The position numbers were made by a program, and so were the translations under genes. The notes under the pieces are model-generated. The model was not told where the DNA came from. It worked only from the letters and a program-made list of their open reading frames with translations, and did not search any database. Positions 1 to 7,710 of a stretch of 54,331 nt of DNA are shown here, piece by piece. Numbering within the stretch: position 1 is the first letter of the stretch; each line of letters begins with the position of its first letter. The DNA lies in contig JAGTQZ010000007.1 in assembly GCA_018396705.1 (NCBI GenBank), positions 1 to 54,331 on the forward strand, given 5' to 3'. This stretch comes from Candidatus Bathyarchaeota archaeon (GTDB lineage: Archaea > Thermoproteota > Bathyarchaeia > Bathyarchaeales > Bathycorpusculaceae).

Positions 1-88
1 GTTAAGCCAGCGCCAAGACAGCGCGTCCGACGACAAGGATGACATACAACAAAGTTGTGGATGGGAAGGCTTAGACTACGTCACTTAG
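1..88 (+). CDS. 3' end of an unidentified gene (partial)
   Basis: The frame beginning at base 2 is open from the window edge to a TAG at 86-88 and encodes a polar tail of 28 residues ending in WEGLDYVT. The stop lies directly on the Shine-Dalgarno sequence of the next gene (AGGAGG at 88-93), which is the usual spacing inside an archaeal operon. Only the tail is visible, so no function can be given. A second frame is open only to base 42 and is less convincing. Confidence 0.35.
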   Translation, partial: LSQRQDSASDDKDDIQQSCGWEGLDYVT

Positions 89-99
89 GAGGACGAAAC

Positions 100-621
100 A
101 TGAAACGGCTGGACGAAGCTTCCACATTCATAGTCATGCACGATCAAAAGCCTTCCTTCGAACAATTAAGAATTTGGCTTGACAAGATTTGCAACGACAT
201 AGCCATAAAGTATGGACTTCTAACGCCTTCTGGAAAGCCTAGAAAAGCCTTCGTGCTGGACACACTGCTAAAATATTCTTGCCGAGGCTGCATCAGAAAA
301 GCTTTACAACATCATGAAGCTGACGGCAGAGTGGACGCACTTTACATTCAGAACCATAGGCTGGCCATAGGGCTACTTATCGAGGGGTTACGATCGATCT
401 TTGAGTCGAGTGGCCTAAGCCTAAATGTTGGGCTGGAAGTGACCGGCGATTTCGGCAAGTCTGACGTGGTGGTCAAACCTACATGGACGGGAGTTTCAGT
501 TAGGTATGTGTCGGCTGGAGGGACTCTTAATTTTGTAAAGTTTTTGTACTTCGTAACCTCAAGCAGTTTAATTTTTTCTCGTGTAAATCTTTTGGGACTC
601 ATCTCATGTATTAAGATTTAA
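100..621 (+). CDS. Hypothetical protein, possibly a degraded nuclease-like gene
   Basis: The ATG at 100 follows a strong AGGAGG (88-93) with good spacing; an in-frame upstream start at 55 has none. The protein has 173 residues. The first two thirds look like a soluble, charged, helical protein, and a segment GDFGKSDVVVKPTWTG near residue 130 resembles the Asp-containing strand of PD-(D/E)XK nuclease folds. That is recollection of the fold, not a demonstrated match, and no catalytic E-x-K follows. After about residue 140 the composition turns hydrophobic and low in complexity (LNFVKFLYFVTSSS), as if the true 3' end had been lost by frameshift or deletion. It lies in the presumed integrated element beside the integrase, where decayed genes are common. 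Confidence 0.45.
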   Translation: MKRLDEASTFIVMHDQKPSFEQLRIWLDKICNDIAIKYGLLTPSGKPRKAFVLDTLLKYSCRGCIRKALQHHEADGRVDALYIQNHRLAIGLLIEGLRSIFESSGLSLNVGLEVTGDFGKSDVVVKPTWTGVSVRYVSAGGTLNFVKFLYFVTSSSLIFSRVNLLGLISCIKI

Positions 622-1140
622 GATTAATGCCACCCATATAAGTTTTCCTTTTCTATATTTCTTCAACCATTTCTTTGGAGGTTGTTCATTTCCTCAAAGG
701 CTATGAATTTTGTTTTTGCATCTATCTTTTTCTAGTAGCCAGACAATTCCCGTTATGTGGGCTGATGTTCTAGGAGTGATTCTTTTTCTCCGTGGCGATA
801 AATTCAGCTTCTCCAACAATAGAGGCGTCTGAGGACACTATGTCAAAGAGTTTTGGCCGCTCCGATCGCTTTTTAGGCGCTAATTTAACTCCGAAATGTC
901 CTGACCTGATTTATCTAGCGAATTCGCAAAATCTTGTCGTCCGTATATTTTGGCTCGTGTTCTGGGCTCTACGAGGGGGCTTAATTTCGTAAGTTATAGA
1001 CAAATTCTCAAAAATCATTAGTTAGAATTTTAAATTTTAGTGCTGTTTGATGGCGGTGAGATTGTGGACGGTGACGATTGCATTATTATGCGGAGGGTTG
1101 ACTTGGAAAAAGTGTAGGAGAATTTAAGGAACTTAAAAAC
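622..1140. other. Mostly non-coding stretch with gene remnants
   Basis: This 519-base gap contains no intact gene. It is AT-rich at its left end. It carries a frameshifted minus-strand remnant (770-968) and a short plus-strand open frame (1040-1117) beginning with GTG and ending at TAG. The short frame encodes 25 residues ending IIMRRVDLEKV and looks like the C-terminus of a lost protein. The composition fits a decaying integrated element. Confidence 0.5.
770..968 (-). pseudogene. Frameshifted remnant of a protein gene
   Basis: Read on the minus strand, one frame from 968 encodes a stretch containing KIYGRQDFANSLDKSG. Around 895-912 the protein-like signal moves to another frame, containing GHFGVKLAPKKRSERPKLFD and then IVSSDASIVGEAEFIATEKK, and ends at TAG (770-772). 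The two halves read as one continuous protein if a single frameshift is restored. The LFDIVSSD...IVGEA pattern recalls archaeal proteins with a restriction-endonuclease-like core, but I cannot name the family. No start codon or ribosome site is visible. The plus-strand open frame over the same bases is much less protein-like. Confidence 0.4.
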
Positions 1141-2352
1141 TCATTCTTGAGGAACGCTTCGGCTGTTGAGCATGGTGTGCACTAACCGCTCAAGGTTTTC
1201 TATTCGCCTGATTATAGCTTCTTCCATATGGCGATTTTCCTCCTCGATCTTTGCGGCCAGCTCTCTGTCTAACACGAAACCACAGAAACTGCATCTAACA
1301 AGGCTTGGGGCGTTTTTGCATCCACATCTTGGGCATGCGGCTAGTTGTAGTACGTCTATGCCATGCCTAGGCCTTGCTAGACCGTGAAGCTCCAGTATGG
1401 CGTTTTCTAGATCCCTTGCGCTGAGGTGCACGTAGCGGGCACTCATCTTTGAGCCATGAACCCAGCCAGCGAACTGCTCTAAGCGGGCTTCCGTAAAGAC
1501 TTTGGCGAGGGCCGTAAGGGTTGAGTGGCGGAACAGGTAGGGCCACACTTCCTTTCTAAGCCCAGCCTTCTTCGCTGTGTACTTTATTATGAGGCGGAAG
1601 TGCCTGTAGCTTAGCCTTTCGCCCTTGTGGTTTGGGGCCAGCGAGCACCACAGCGGCGCGTCGGGGTCCGTCCTCCTCGGGTGATCATCTAGCCACTCGA
1701 TGAGTGGCCTGTAGCTGACAACTAGCGGTACGACTTTTAGGCCAGTTTTGCCTCTGACCGAGATTACGCAGTAGCTGCACTTCCCGGACTCGTTTTCAAC
1801 CTCCTTGAACTTAACGCTTCCCACGCTCATGCTCAGAAGCTCGCCGGGCCTGAGGGCGCCCTCGAAGAGTACGTAGAGCATGGCCTTGTCGCGGCGGTTA
1901 TCGGCGGCCTTGACGAGCGCCTCGAAATCCTCCGGCGTCAGGAGTTTTTCAGGCGTGACGCGGCTCTCATCGTCCTTCACTTTAAGCCTTATCCAGCTAA
2001 CCTCTGGCGGGATTGGCGTGCTTCTGTCGCAGCTGCCGTATTTAGCGTACTGGACGAGCTTGCGTAGGATCAGCTTCTTGTCGTGCTTGGTCCAAGCGCT
2101 CCAACGCCTGTTGCTGTTTATGGCGGCTACAACGCGCTCGACGTCGCTTCGCGCGGCGTCCTTTAGATCGAAGTGGATGAGGCGGAGCAGTGCGGGAATG
2201 TGGCTGGCGATCTTGCTGACCCTCGCAACGCTTAGGTTCAGGCTGAAGAGGTGGTCGAGAAAGCGCAGTGCAACCTCGCCGTTGACGCCGAAGCTGGCTA
2301 TAACGCGTCTGTACCGCTGAAGCCTCTCCTCGTAGTCATATATTCCCTTCAA
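1141..2352 (-). CDS. Tyrosine recombinase/integrase with C-terminal zinc ribbon
   Basis: This 403-residue protein is a phage-type site-specific recombinase. The N-terminal half (about 1-130) is the helical core-binding region. The catalytic domain (about 135-325) shows ALRPGE with Arg168, a candidate Lys202 in VRGKTG, YLFRHST with Arg275 and His276, and the nucleophile Tyr307 in SARYVHLS. The first His of the usual H-x-x-R-H box is Tyr272. A CPRC...CSFC zinc ribbon follows (Cys340, 343, 354, 357), then a basic and acidic helical tail. The gene starts 67 bases from the 3' end of tRNA-Asp and is read away from it, the arrangement of an integrase carried by an element inserted into that tRNA gene. 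The element would extend left beyond the window. All key residues are present, so it may be active. Confidence 0.9.
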   Translation of the reverse strand: MKGIYDYEERLQRYRRVIASFGVNGEVALRFLDHLFSLNLSVARVSKIASHIPALLRLIHFDLKDAARSDVERVVAAINSNRRWSAWTKHDKKLILRKLVQYAKYGSCDRSTPIPPEVSWIRLKVKDDESRVTPEKLLTPEDFEALVKAADNRRDKAMLYVLFEGALRPGELLSMSVGSVKFKEVENESGKCSYCVISVRGKTGLKVVPLVVSYRPLIEWLDDHPRRTDPDAPLWCSLAPNHKGERLSYRHFRLIIKYTAKKAGLRKEVWPYLFRHSTLTALAKVFTEARLEQFAGWVHGSKMSARYVHLSARDLENAILELHGLARPRHGIDVLQLAACPRCGCKNAPSLVRCSFCGFVLDRELAAKIEEENRHMEEAIIRRIENLERLVHTMLNSRSVPQE

Positions 2353-2399
2353 TTCACGCCCTATGCCGTTTACTGTCTGCGAATTTAAATCAGGGAGAA

Positions 2400-2412
2400 G
2401 GGATTTGAACCC
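2400..2412. repeat. Short direct copy of the tRNA-Asp T-arm (candidate att remnant)
   Basis: The 13 bases GGGATTTGAACCC at 2400-2412 are repeated exactly at 2433-2445 inside the T-arm of tRNA-Asp. The first copy lies between integrase and tRNA and is flanked by GGGAGAA, as though it were a stray tRNA 3' end; its flanks do not pair like a full T-stem and acceptor. It may be a degenerate attachment-site fragment or the relic of another tRNA. Coincidence is possible because T-arm sequences are stereotyped. Confidence 0.4.
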
Positions 2413-2419
2413 AAAAGTG

Positions 2420-2497
2420 TGGCGCCCTGGCCGGGATTTGAACCCGGGTCGGGCGGGCGACAGCCGCCTATACTAGACCGGGCTATACTACCAGGGC
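2420..2497 (-). tRNA. tRNA-Asp (GTC), CCA encoded
   Basis: Read on the minus strand, the acceptor GCCCTGG pairs with CCAGGGC, followed by discriminator G and an encoded CCA (plus-strand 2420-2422). The anticodon arm is GGCGG-CTGTCGC-CCGCC, giving anticodon GTC, and the T-arm is CCGGG-TTCAAAT-CCCGG. There is no intron. The neighbouring integrase gene suggests its 3' end is or was an attachment site; the tRNA itself looks intact. Confidence 0.95.
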
Positions 2498-2513
2498 AAT
2501 CTATGTCAATTCT

Positions 2514-2523
2514 GTTTATATTT
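2514..2523 (-). promoter_or_regulatory. TATA-like box of tRNA-Asp
   Basis: On the minus strand this reads AAATATAAAC, about 17-26 bases upstream of the first base of tRNA-Asp, the expected place for an archaeal TATA box. Confidence 0.5.
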
Positions 2524-2661
2524 CCAGATTTAAGGATTTCTTGTTTTCTTAGCAGCGTGCCCCCAATGTTGTTGGCATTAGCCCTAACGATTGCAGGCTG
2601 GACAATTTAAAAATATATAAGAGGTCTTTATGAATTTAGTGGATAGTGTAGAGGGAAACTT

Positions 2662-3375
2662 TTGCCCTTCGACGATCCTCTAACGATCGCGCTTATGATT
2701 ACCACTGTAGGGGCGATAATCGCATGTTCCATAATCATTTATTCTATGAGGAAGAAATTAAGGAAGGGTGAAGCTGAGGCAGCGGCTGAAAAGGGGAGTA
2801 GCGAAGTAGGGGCGAAGGCTTTACCTTTCAAGATAGTTAAAACAGTTTCTCCGGAGGAGGCTGCAAAAGCTCGTGAAGAACTGCGGATATTGGATTTAGA
2901 AAGGGAGATTCTAAGCGACGCTATAAGGAAGCTTTATGAGGCGCACGCCGAAGGCAAAATAACCGAAGAAGAGAGGGATAAACTTGCCCAAACATATAAA
3001 GAGAGAATGATGATTGTTAAGGAAGCCATTTCAAAGGACGAGTCGCTTGTGGCCTTACACGAGCTTGAAGCCATGCAGGAGGATCTAATAAAACTTTTCA
3101 GCGAACGTTTTGATGAAATAACCGAGAAAATAGAGGAACTTCGCTCAAAAGTTGAAGCTAAACCTATAAAGGAAATAGCCATCTCTCCGGCTAGGCCAGT
3201 TAAAATGATGGAGGAGGAAAAACCAGAGGAGGAAACAAAGGAAAAAGAAAGGAAAAAGCGGAAACCACCAACTAAGACTCCTCCAAGAACAGAGGCTGAA
3301 AAACGTATAGAGGAAATCCGCGCTGAAGTGGAAAAAGTTTTGGAAAGATTGGGGCAGATGGAAATTGAAACCTAA
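2662..3375 (+). CDS. Membrane-anchored coiled-coil protein of unknown function
   Basis: The 237-residue protein starts at a TTG preceded by GAGGG (2651-2655). One N-terminal membrane segment (about residues 7-28, LTIALMITTVGAIIACSI) is followed by a basic stop-transfer patch. Two long charged helical stretches follow (about 65-165 and 205-237), joined by a Lys/Glu/Pro-rich linker. The segment KLYEAHAEGKITEEERDKL resembles the short helical SHOCT-like motif. The bulk of the protein is probably cytoplasmic and elongated. The stop codon lies 11 bases inside rpiA, so the two are probably co-translated. A TATA-like run (about 2606-2620) precedes it. I do not recognise a family with known function. 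Confidence 0.7.
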   Translation: MPFDDPLTIALMITTVGAIIACSIIIYSMRKKLRKGEAEAAAEKGSSEVGAKALPFKIVKTVSPEEAAKAREELRILDLEREILSDAIRKLYEAHAEGKITEEERDKLAQTYKERMMIVKEAISKDESLVALHELEAMQEDLIKLFSERFDEITEKIEELRSKVEAKPIKEIAISPARPVKMMEEEKPEEETKEKERKKRKPPTKTPPRTEAEKRIEEIRAEVEKVLERLGQMEIET

Positions 3376-4090
3376 AAGCGAGGAATTGGAAAAAGCCAAA
3401 AGAAACGCGGCTCTAGAAGCTGTAAAACATGTTAAAGACGGCTTTGTAATAGGACTTGGAAGCGGAAGCACGGTTGTCTACGCAGCAGAAGAAATTGGAA
3501 GAAGGATAAGGGTTGAAAACTTACACGTGAAAGTGGTTCCCACGTCGTATCAAGCCTTCATGCTTGCCGTCAAAAACGGCATCCCAACAACAACACTCGA
3601 AGAAAACCCTCTGCTAGACTTGACGATCGACGGTGCAGACCAAATAGACAAGAACCTAAACTTGATAAAAGGTATGGGTGGCGCCCTAACTCGCGAAAAA
3701 ATAGTGGCTGCAGCCTCTAAAGCCCTTATAATAATCGCGGATTGGAGGAAAAAAGCTGGAACCCTGGGAGAAAATGGCCAATTAGTTCCAATAGAAGTCT
3801 TGCCTTTCGCTGTCCCCCTCGTAATTCGCAGAATAAGCATGCTTGGAGGAAAATCCAAAGTGAGGGAAGGCTCCGGGAAAGTTGGGCCCATCGTTACGGA
3901 CAACGGCAACTTTTTAATAGACGTGGACTTTGGTTTGATAGAAAACCCAGCTGAACTCGAAGAGAAACTGAAGGCAATCCCTGGGATTGTTGAGACAGGA
4001 CTTTTTGTGGAAATGACTGACACGGTTTATTTAGGAAGACCTGACGCAGTTGAAGAGTTAAAAATAACGGCTGAAGCTAGACACCTTTAG
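3365..4090 (+). CDS. rpiA: Ribose-5-phosphate isomerase A
   Basis: Interconverts ribose 5-phosphate and ribulose 5-phosphate, supplying ribose for nucleotides and PRPP. The 241-residue length is typical. Family motifs are all present: GLGSGSTVVYAAEE near residue 30, the catalytic-loop DGADQID near 90, and KGMGGALTREKI near 103. The TTG start at 3365 overlaps the end of the preceding gene by 11 bases, implying translational coupling. A second gene in the window, prs, uses ribose 5-phosphate, but lies far away. Assignment is secure; only the start codon is uncertain. Confidence 0.95.
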   Translation: MKPKSEELEKAKRNAALEAVKHVKDGFVIGLGSGSTVVYAAEEIGRRIRVENLHVKVVPTSYQAFMLAVKNGIPTTTLEENPLLDLTIDGADQIDKNLNLIKGMGGALTREKIVAAASKALIIIADWRKKAGTLGENGQLVPIEVLPFAVPLVIRRISMLGGKSKVREGSGKVGPIVTDNGNFLIDVDFGLIENPAELEEKLKAIPGIVETGLFVEMTDTVYLGRPDAVEELKITAEARHL

Positions 4091-4356
4091 CTTCCTCTTT
4101 AAAAACGCCTTCACCCTTTCAATAAACCTCATCATTATTTTTCCAGACACTCCAACCACCTCCTAGCAATTTATATTATATATCAAAATTTAAATGTTTT
4201 TAAAATTGATATAATAACAATGATGACTTAGTAGTACTATTCCATTGTTTTAATGAATTTTAAGTGAAATGAATTTAAAGTTGGTAATGTTAGATATAAC
4301 ATGGGAAGCATCTCTATTGAATTCTAAAGAATGTTTCTTGTTGCGAGGCGGTTTCA
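4091..4356. other. AT-rich intergenic region with candidate promoter
   Basis: The 266 bases between rpiA and the metal transporter are very AT-rich. They include TATATTATATATC around 4171-4185 and a run of TTTAAATG around 4190, either of which could act as a TATA box. No open frame or structured RNA was recognised. Confidence 0.4.
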
Positions 4357-5472
4357 ATGGCTAAAGTCGAGACTATTAACTTTGCAAAAAAGGCATTACT
4401 GAATGAACTTGAAACTTCAGCTGTTTACAGCAGGCTTGCCAAGAGCTATCGTGCTGAATCCTTGTCGGAAAGATTAGGCGTTTTGTCCGAAACTGAGGCG
4501 GAACATGCGAGATTCTGGTCGAGATTTCTGGAGAAACGCGGTGTTGAAACGAAAGTTTTCAGAGCCAGCTCCCTCAAAGTTGTTGTTTACACTTTTGTTT
4601 TTAGACTATTAGGCGTGGGTTTAGGTTTGAAGTTCCTTGAAAGAGGTGAGCGTGCAGCCATCAACAATTATTGCACCATTCTATACGATCCAGAACTCTC
4701 AAATGAGGAACAATCGACAATTAGGGGAATTCTAATTGATGAGCTTCGACATGAAGAGCTGTTTGAAGAATACGCTGCAAGTTACAAGTTCTTCTTAAAA
4801 AATTTGGCTATTGTCTTAACGCAGATTAGTGGTGGGCTTGTAACCGTACTATCTGTATCCGCCGGCTTAGCTGGAGTTTATAGACAACCATTTGCGGCAG
4901 CCATAGCTGGATTATTGGTAGGTTTTACAGAGGCTATGAGCTCAGCCGTTAGCTTCTATTTTTATGGCAAAACAGAAAAACAAATAAAAATAGGTATAAT
5001 GCAAAGATTGAAAATCATTACGGAAAATCTTCCTGATGTTTTCTCAGAGAGAATGATTAAGTTTTTTGAGAAGAAGGGGTTGAGCAAAGGAACTGCGACG
5101 ATGGTCGGCGAAGAGTTGATGCAAGACACTAACCTGTTAAGGAGATTATTTGCTGAGGAAAGATATGGTATACACGAGGAAGCACTTGGCGATCCACGCA
5201 GGACCGGACTGTATGCTGGATTGTTTAGGCTTATTGGCACGATTTTCCCGCTGATACCATACTTCTTGAACTTGCCATTAGTATTGACGGTTCCAATCTC
5301 AGTACTGATTACACTTGCTGTACTGGTTTTTACAGGTTTTCTGGCAGCAATATCTACGGAAACAAGCATAAGTGGAAAAGTAACTGAACTAATAATAAGC
5401 GGCCTTGTTCTAACAGCCGTAGTATTCTTTGTTGGCTGGATAGCCTCATTTTTTATTCAATTGATGCAATAA
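4357..5472 (+). CDS. Ferritin-like domain fused to a VIT1/CCC1-family metal transporter
   Basis: The 371-residue protein has two parts. Residues 1-145 form a rubrerythrin-like four-helix domain with carboxylate and histidine ligands in NELETSAVY, SETEAEHARFW and IDELRHEELFEEY, suited to binding a di-iron centre. Residues 150-371 form the VIT1/CCC1 membrane domain: a first pair of helices with SGGLVTVLSVSAGLAG and GFTEAMSSAVSFY, a cytoplasmic helical insert (about 215-290), and three more helices at the C-terminus. By analogy with MbfA-type proteins it would sense or oxidise cytoplasmic iron or manganese and move it across the membrane. It stands alone, with a clear GAGGCGG ribosome site before the ATG. 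Substrate metal and direction are inferred. Confidence 0.85.
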   Translation: MAKVETINFAKKALLNELETSAVYSRLAKSYRAESLSERLGVLSETEAEHARFWSRFLEKRGVETKVFRASSLKVVVYTFVFRLLGVGLGLKFLERGERAAINNYCTILYDPELSNEEQSTIRGILIDELRHEELFEEYAASYKFFLKNLAIVLTQISGGLVTVLSVSAGLAGVYRQPFAAAIAGLLVGFTEAMSSAVSFYFYGKTEKQIKIGIMQRLKIITENLPDVFSERMIKFFEKKGLSKGTATMVGEELMQDTNLLRRLFAEERYGIHEEALGDPRRTGLYAGLFRLIGTIFPLIPYFLNLPLVLTVPISVLITLAVLVFTGFLAAISTETSISGKVTELIISGLVLTAVVFFVGWIASFFIQLMQ

Positions 5473-5727
5473 ACATGCGTTATTAAGCAGTTTGCACTCA
5501 TCATGAAATAGATATAGCTTGTTTTTCAAAAAGGACGACTTAATATTTTTAGGAAGCGCAAATAAAAATACAAAAATGTACCAGGTAGCCAATTTACGCT
5601 TTTAATGGAGATCCCCCTCATCCCTCTTTTTTCTTTTAAAGTGGAAGCGAAAATGTCGGTGTCTATTGAAGATTTTCCGTAAATCTTAAAAGTTGTTTGT
5701 ATGTGTATAGCGTGAAATGTTAAGTGA

Positions 5728-6573
5728 TTGGATATGATTATAAAAAATGTTTTGGCTTCTGGCATTTCAGCATTGATGCTTCTGTCAGTAGTGTTTGGCG
5801 TAGCTTTAAATGTTTCCAAGGTTCGTGGTGGCGGAATCATATATATTAGAGCTGACGGTTCAGTTGAGGGGACGGATAAGATTCAGCGGGTTGGGAACGT
5901 CTACACTTTCACTGATAACATCAACGATAGTATTGTCGTTGAAAAAGACAACATAATAATTGATGGGGCAGGCTACGCCCTTCAAGGAACATGGGGAATT
6001 GGACTAAATTTGGCTTACAGAAGCAATGTAACCATCAAAAGCATCGTAATCAAAAATTTTGATTATGGCATCTATTTCTTCTGTTCACAAAACAATATAA
6101 TCTCTGGAAACACTATAACAAACAACGGGATTGGCGTCTGGCTCTACGCATCCTCGAACAACAGCATTTCCGGAAACAACATAGCAAACAATGGGATTGG
6201 CCTCTATCTCGAGGATTCCTCAAGCAACAAGTTTCACCATAACAACTTTATTAATAACACGCATCAAGTCTACGATTATTCATGGGATCACAATCTATGT
6301 CCTCCATCGATAAATGTTTGGGACAAGGGTTATCCAAGCGGTGGAAACTATTGGAGCGACTACGCTGGTGTTGACCTTTACAGTGGCCCCTACCAGAATG
6401 AAACTGGAAGCGACGAAATAGGCGACACACCATACATAATTGACAACAATAACCGAGATCGTTATCCACTTATACCAGAATTCTCAATAAACATAATACC
6501 ACCTCTTGCATTAGCTATGCTTACATCAATCGCAATAATTACTAGGGAAAAGAAAACTAAAAATCGAATGTGA
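5728..6573 (+). CDS. Secreted right-handed beta-helix protein (NosD/PbH1 type), membrane anchored
   Basis: The 281-residue protein begins with a signal sequence (about 5-25, hydrophobic after KNVL). From about residue 85 it carries NosD-like parallel beta-helix repeats of the N-x-I-S-G-N-x-I-x-N-N type (for example NNIISGNTITNNGIGVWLYA). A conserved tail follows, with GGNYWSDY and GDTPYIIDNNNRDRYPL, as in many archaeal surface proteins. A final hydrophobic segment (about 253-272, IIPPLALAMLTSIAIITR) followed by basic residues should anchor it. It is probably extracellular with sugar- or metal-binding potential; substrate unknown. Start codon is either TTG 5728 or ATG 5734. It is single-gene, with a T-rich tract after the stop. 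Confidence 0.8.
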   Translation: MDMIIKNVLASGISALMLLSVVFGVALNVSKVRGGGIIYIRADGSVEGTDKIQRVGNVYTFTDNINDSIVVEKDNIIIDGAGYALQGTWGIGLNLAYRSNVTIKSIVIKNFDYGIYFFCSQNNIISGNTITNNGIGVWLYASSNNSISGNNIANNGIGLYLEDSSSNKFHHNNFINNTHQVYDYSWDHNLCPPSINVWDKGYPSGGNYWSDYAGVDLYSGPYQNETGSDEIGDTPYIIDNNNRDRYPLIPEFSINIIPPLALAMLTSIAIITREKKTKNRM

Positions 6574-6581
6574 CCATTCTC

Positions 6582-6587
6582 TTTTTT
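6582..6587 (+). terminator. T-rich candidate terminator
   Basis: A run of six T residues in a pyrimidine-rich stretch 9-14 bases after the beta-helix gene stop fits the oligo-T terminators used by archaeal RNA polymerase. No hairpin is needed or seen. Confidence 0.35.
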
Positions 6588-6829
6588 CTATTGCAAATCT
6601 CTACTGTTATTCGACTTTTGTTTGCGCGATAAAGCCGCAGACTTCCGTGTGCAAGCTTCGAGACCTGCTTTATATGTTAAATTTCGCATGAAAACAGTCT
6701 CAACACTTGATGAAATTAGAGCGTTATCATAGGTTGAGTTCAAATACGTTTGCGAAAGGGAACCGACTGCTGCTCTTCAGAAAACGTAAATAAGCAAGCG
6801 CTAAAATCATAATTAATCCGGAAAAATCT

Positions 6830-6934
6830 GCCGGGGTAGCCTAGCCTGGAATGGGCGCCAGACTCATAATCTGGAGTCGAACGGGGCTAAGCGCCTAACG
6901 CCAGATGTCGCGGGCTCAAATCCCGCCCCCGGCA
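6830..6934 (+). tRNA. Elongator tRNA-Met (CAT) with an intron near the variable loop
   Basis: The acceptor GCCGGGG (6830-6836) pairs with CCCCGGC, followed by discriminator A (6934); CCA is not encoded. The D-stem GCCT/GGGC and T-arm GCGGG-CTCAAAT-CCCGC are sound. The anticodon arm CCAGA-CTCATAA-TCTGG (6858-6874) gives CAT and is continuous, so the extra sequence is not at the usual 37/38 site. Between the anticodon stem and T-stem lie 35 bases where 4-5 are expected. GTCG at both 6876-6879 and 6907-6910 suggests an intron of about 31 nt in the variable loop. A second CCAGA (6901-6905) could pair with TCTGG in the precursor. The acceptor sequence points to elongator Met rather than initiator or Ile. 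Confidence 0.85.
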
Positions 6935-7130
6935 CTCTTTGCATGATCCTGGGGGGGAGCTGAAAACTAAAACTAACTGCTCTCCGTCTGGTTTTTATGT
7001 GGGATTTTTCGTACATATAATGCAGGTAAGATTTCTGAAAAACAAGATAAAGGTTTATTCCATGAAATTTCCAAGAACGTTAAAAGCATTTATGAAAGTT
7101 ATGGACTAAAAATATGCGAAGGAATGGCTG

Positions 7131-7700
7131 ATGCCTGGAACAATAAGGAGTTTCATAGCTTTCGACATCGAGAACACCAACGTCTTAGAGAACATTGCAA
7201 AAATGCAGAGGATTTTAGTTGGGGCGGGTGCAGATTTAAAGCTTGTTGAACCTAAAAAGGTTCACATAACCCTGCGTTTTTTAGGAAACATAACACCAGC
7301 TACTGTGGACAAGGTTTATGAGGCAATGTGTAAAATTCAATTTTCTCCTTTTACCATTAAGCTTCACGGGCTGGGTGCTTTTCCAAATCAGCGGAACCCC
7401 CGAGTTATTTGGGCCGGGATAAGGGAGGGCTCCACGCAACTTCGAGGAATCTTCGAACAGTTAGAGCCTTCTCTTCGTGATTTAGGTTTTGCCCCAGACC
7501 CAAAAGGCTTCAGTCCCCACTTAACAATTGCCCGTGTAAGGTCTGGACGGAACAAAGCACAGCTTACAAGATGTCTAATGGAAAATGCAAACTTTGACTT
7601 CGGCATTATTGAAGCCAGCTGTTTAAGGCTTAAAAGAAGCGACTTAACGCCCAAAGGACCTATTTATACAACACTCAGAGAATACTGTCCAAAATGCTGA
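7131..7700 (+). CDS. thpR: RNA 2',3'-cyclic phosphodiesterase / 2'-5' RNA ligase-like protein
   Basis: The 189-residue protein belongs to the 2H phosphoesterase family. Its two signature tetrapeptides are HITL in KVHITLRFLG (about residue 45) and HLTI in SPHLTIARV (about 128), spaced as in bacterial and archaeal ThpR. Members hydrolyse 2',3'-cyclic phosphate ends and can join tRNA half-molecules through 2'-5' bonds in vitro. It lies immediately upstream of the CCA-adding enzyme, with only ten bases between them, a pairing that suggests RNA end processing. Physiological substrate is unknown. Confidence 0.92.
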   Translation: MPGTIRSFIAFDIENTNVLENIAKMQRILVGAGADLKLVEPKKVHITLRFLGNITPATVDKVYEAMCKIQFSPFTIKLHGLGAFPNQRNPRVIWAGIREGSTQLRGIFEQLEPSLRDLGFAPDPKGFSPHLTIARVRSGRNKAQLTRCLMENANFDFGIIEASCLRLKRSDLTPKGPIYTTLREYCPKC

Positions 7701-7710
7701 TTTAAGGAGA

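Noticed and set aside
348-602. Minus-strand open frame of 84 codons
   Set aside because: Lies opposite the ribosome-site-supported gene at 100-621; the part opposite residues 1-140 is shadow-like. Its N-terminal third looks mildly protein-like, so it is not fully excluded.
792-992. Plus-strand open frame of 66 codons
   Set aside because: No ribosome site and unprotein-like; the opposite strand has a better protein signal (pseudogene 770-968).
2391-2412. A second tRNA gene next to tRNA-Asp
   Set aside because: Only the T-loop and a few bases match; stems do not pair beyond three bases, and no acceptor or anticodon arm exists.
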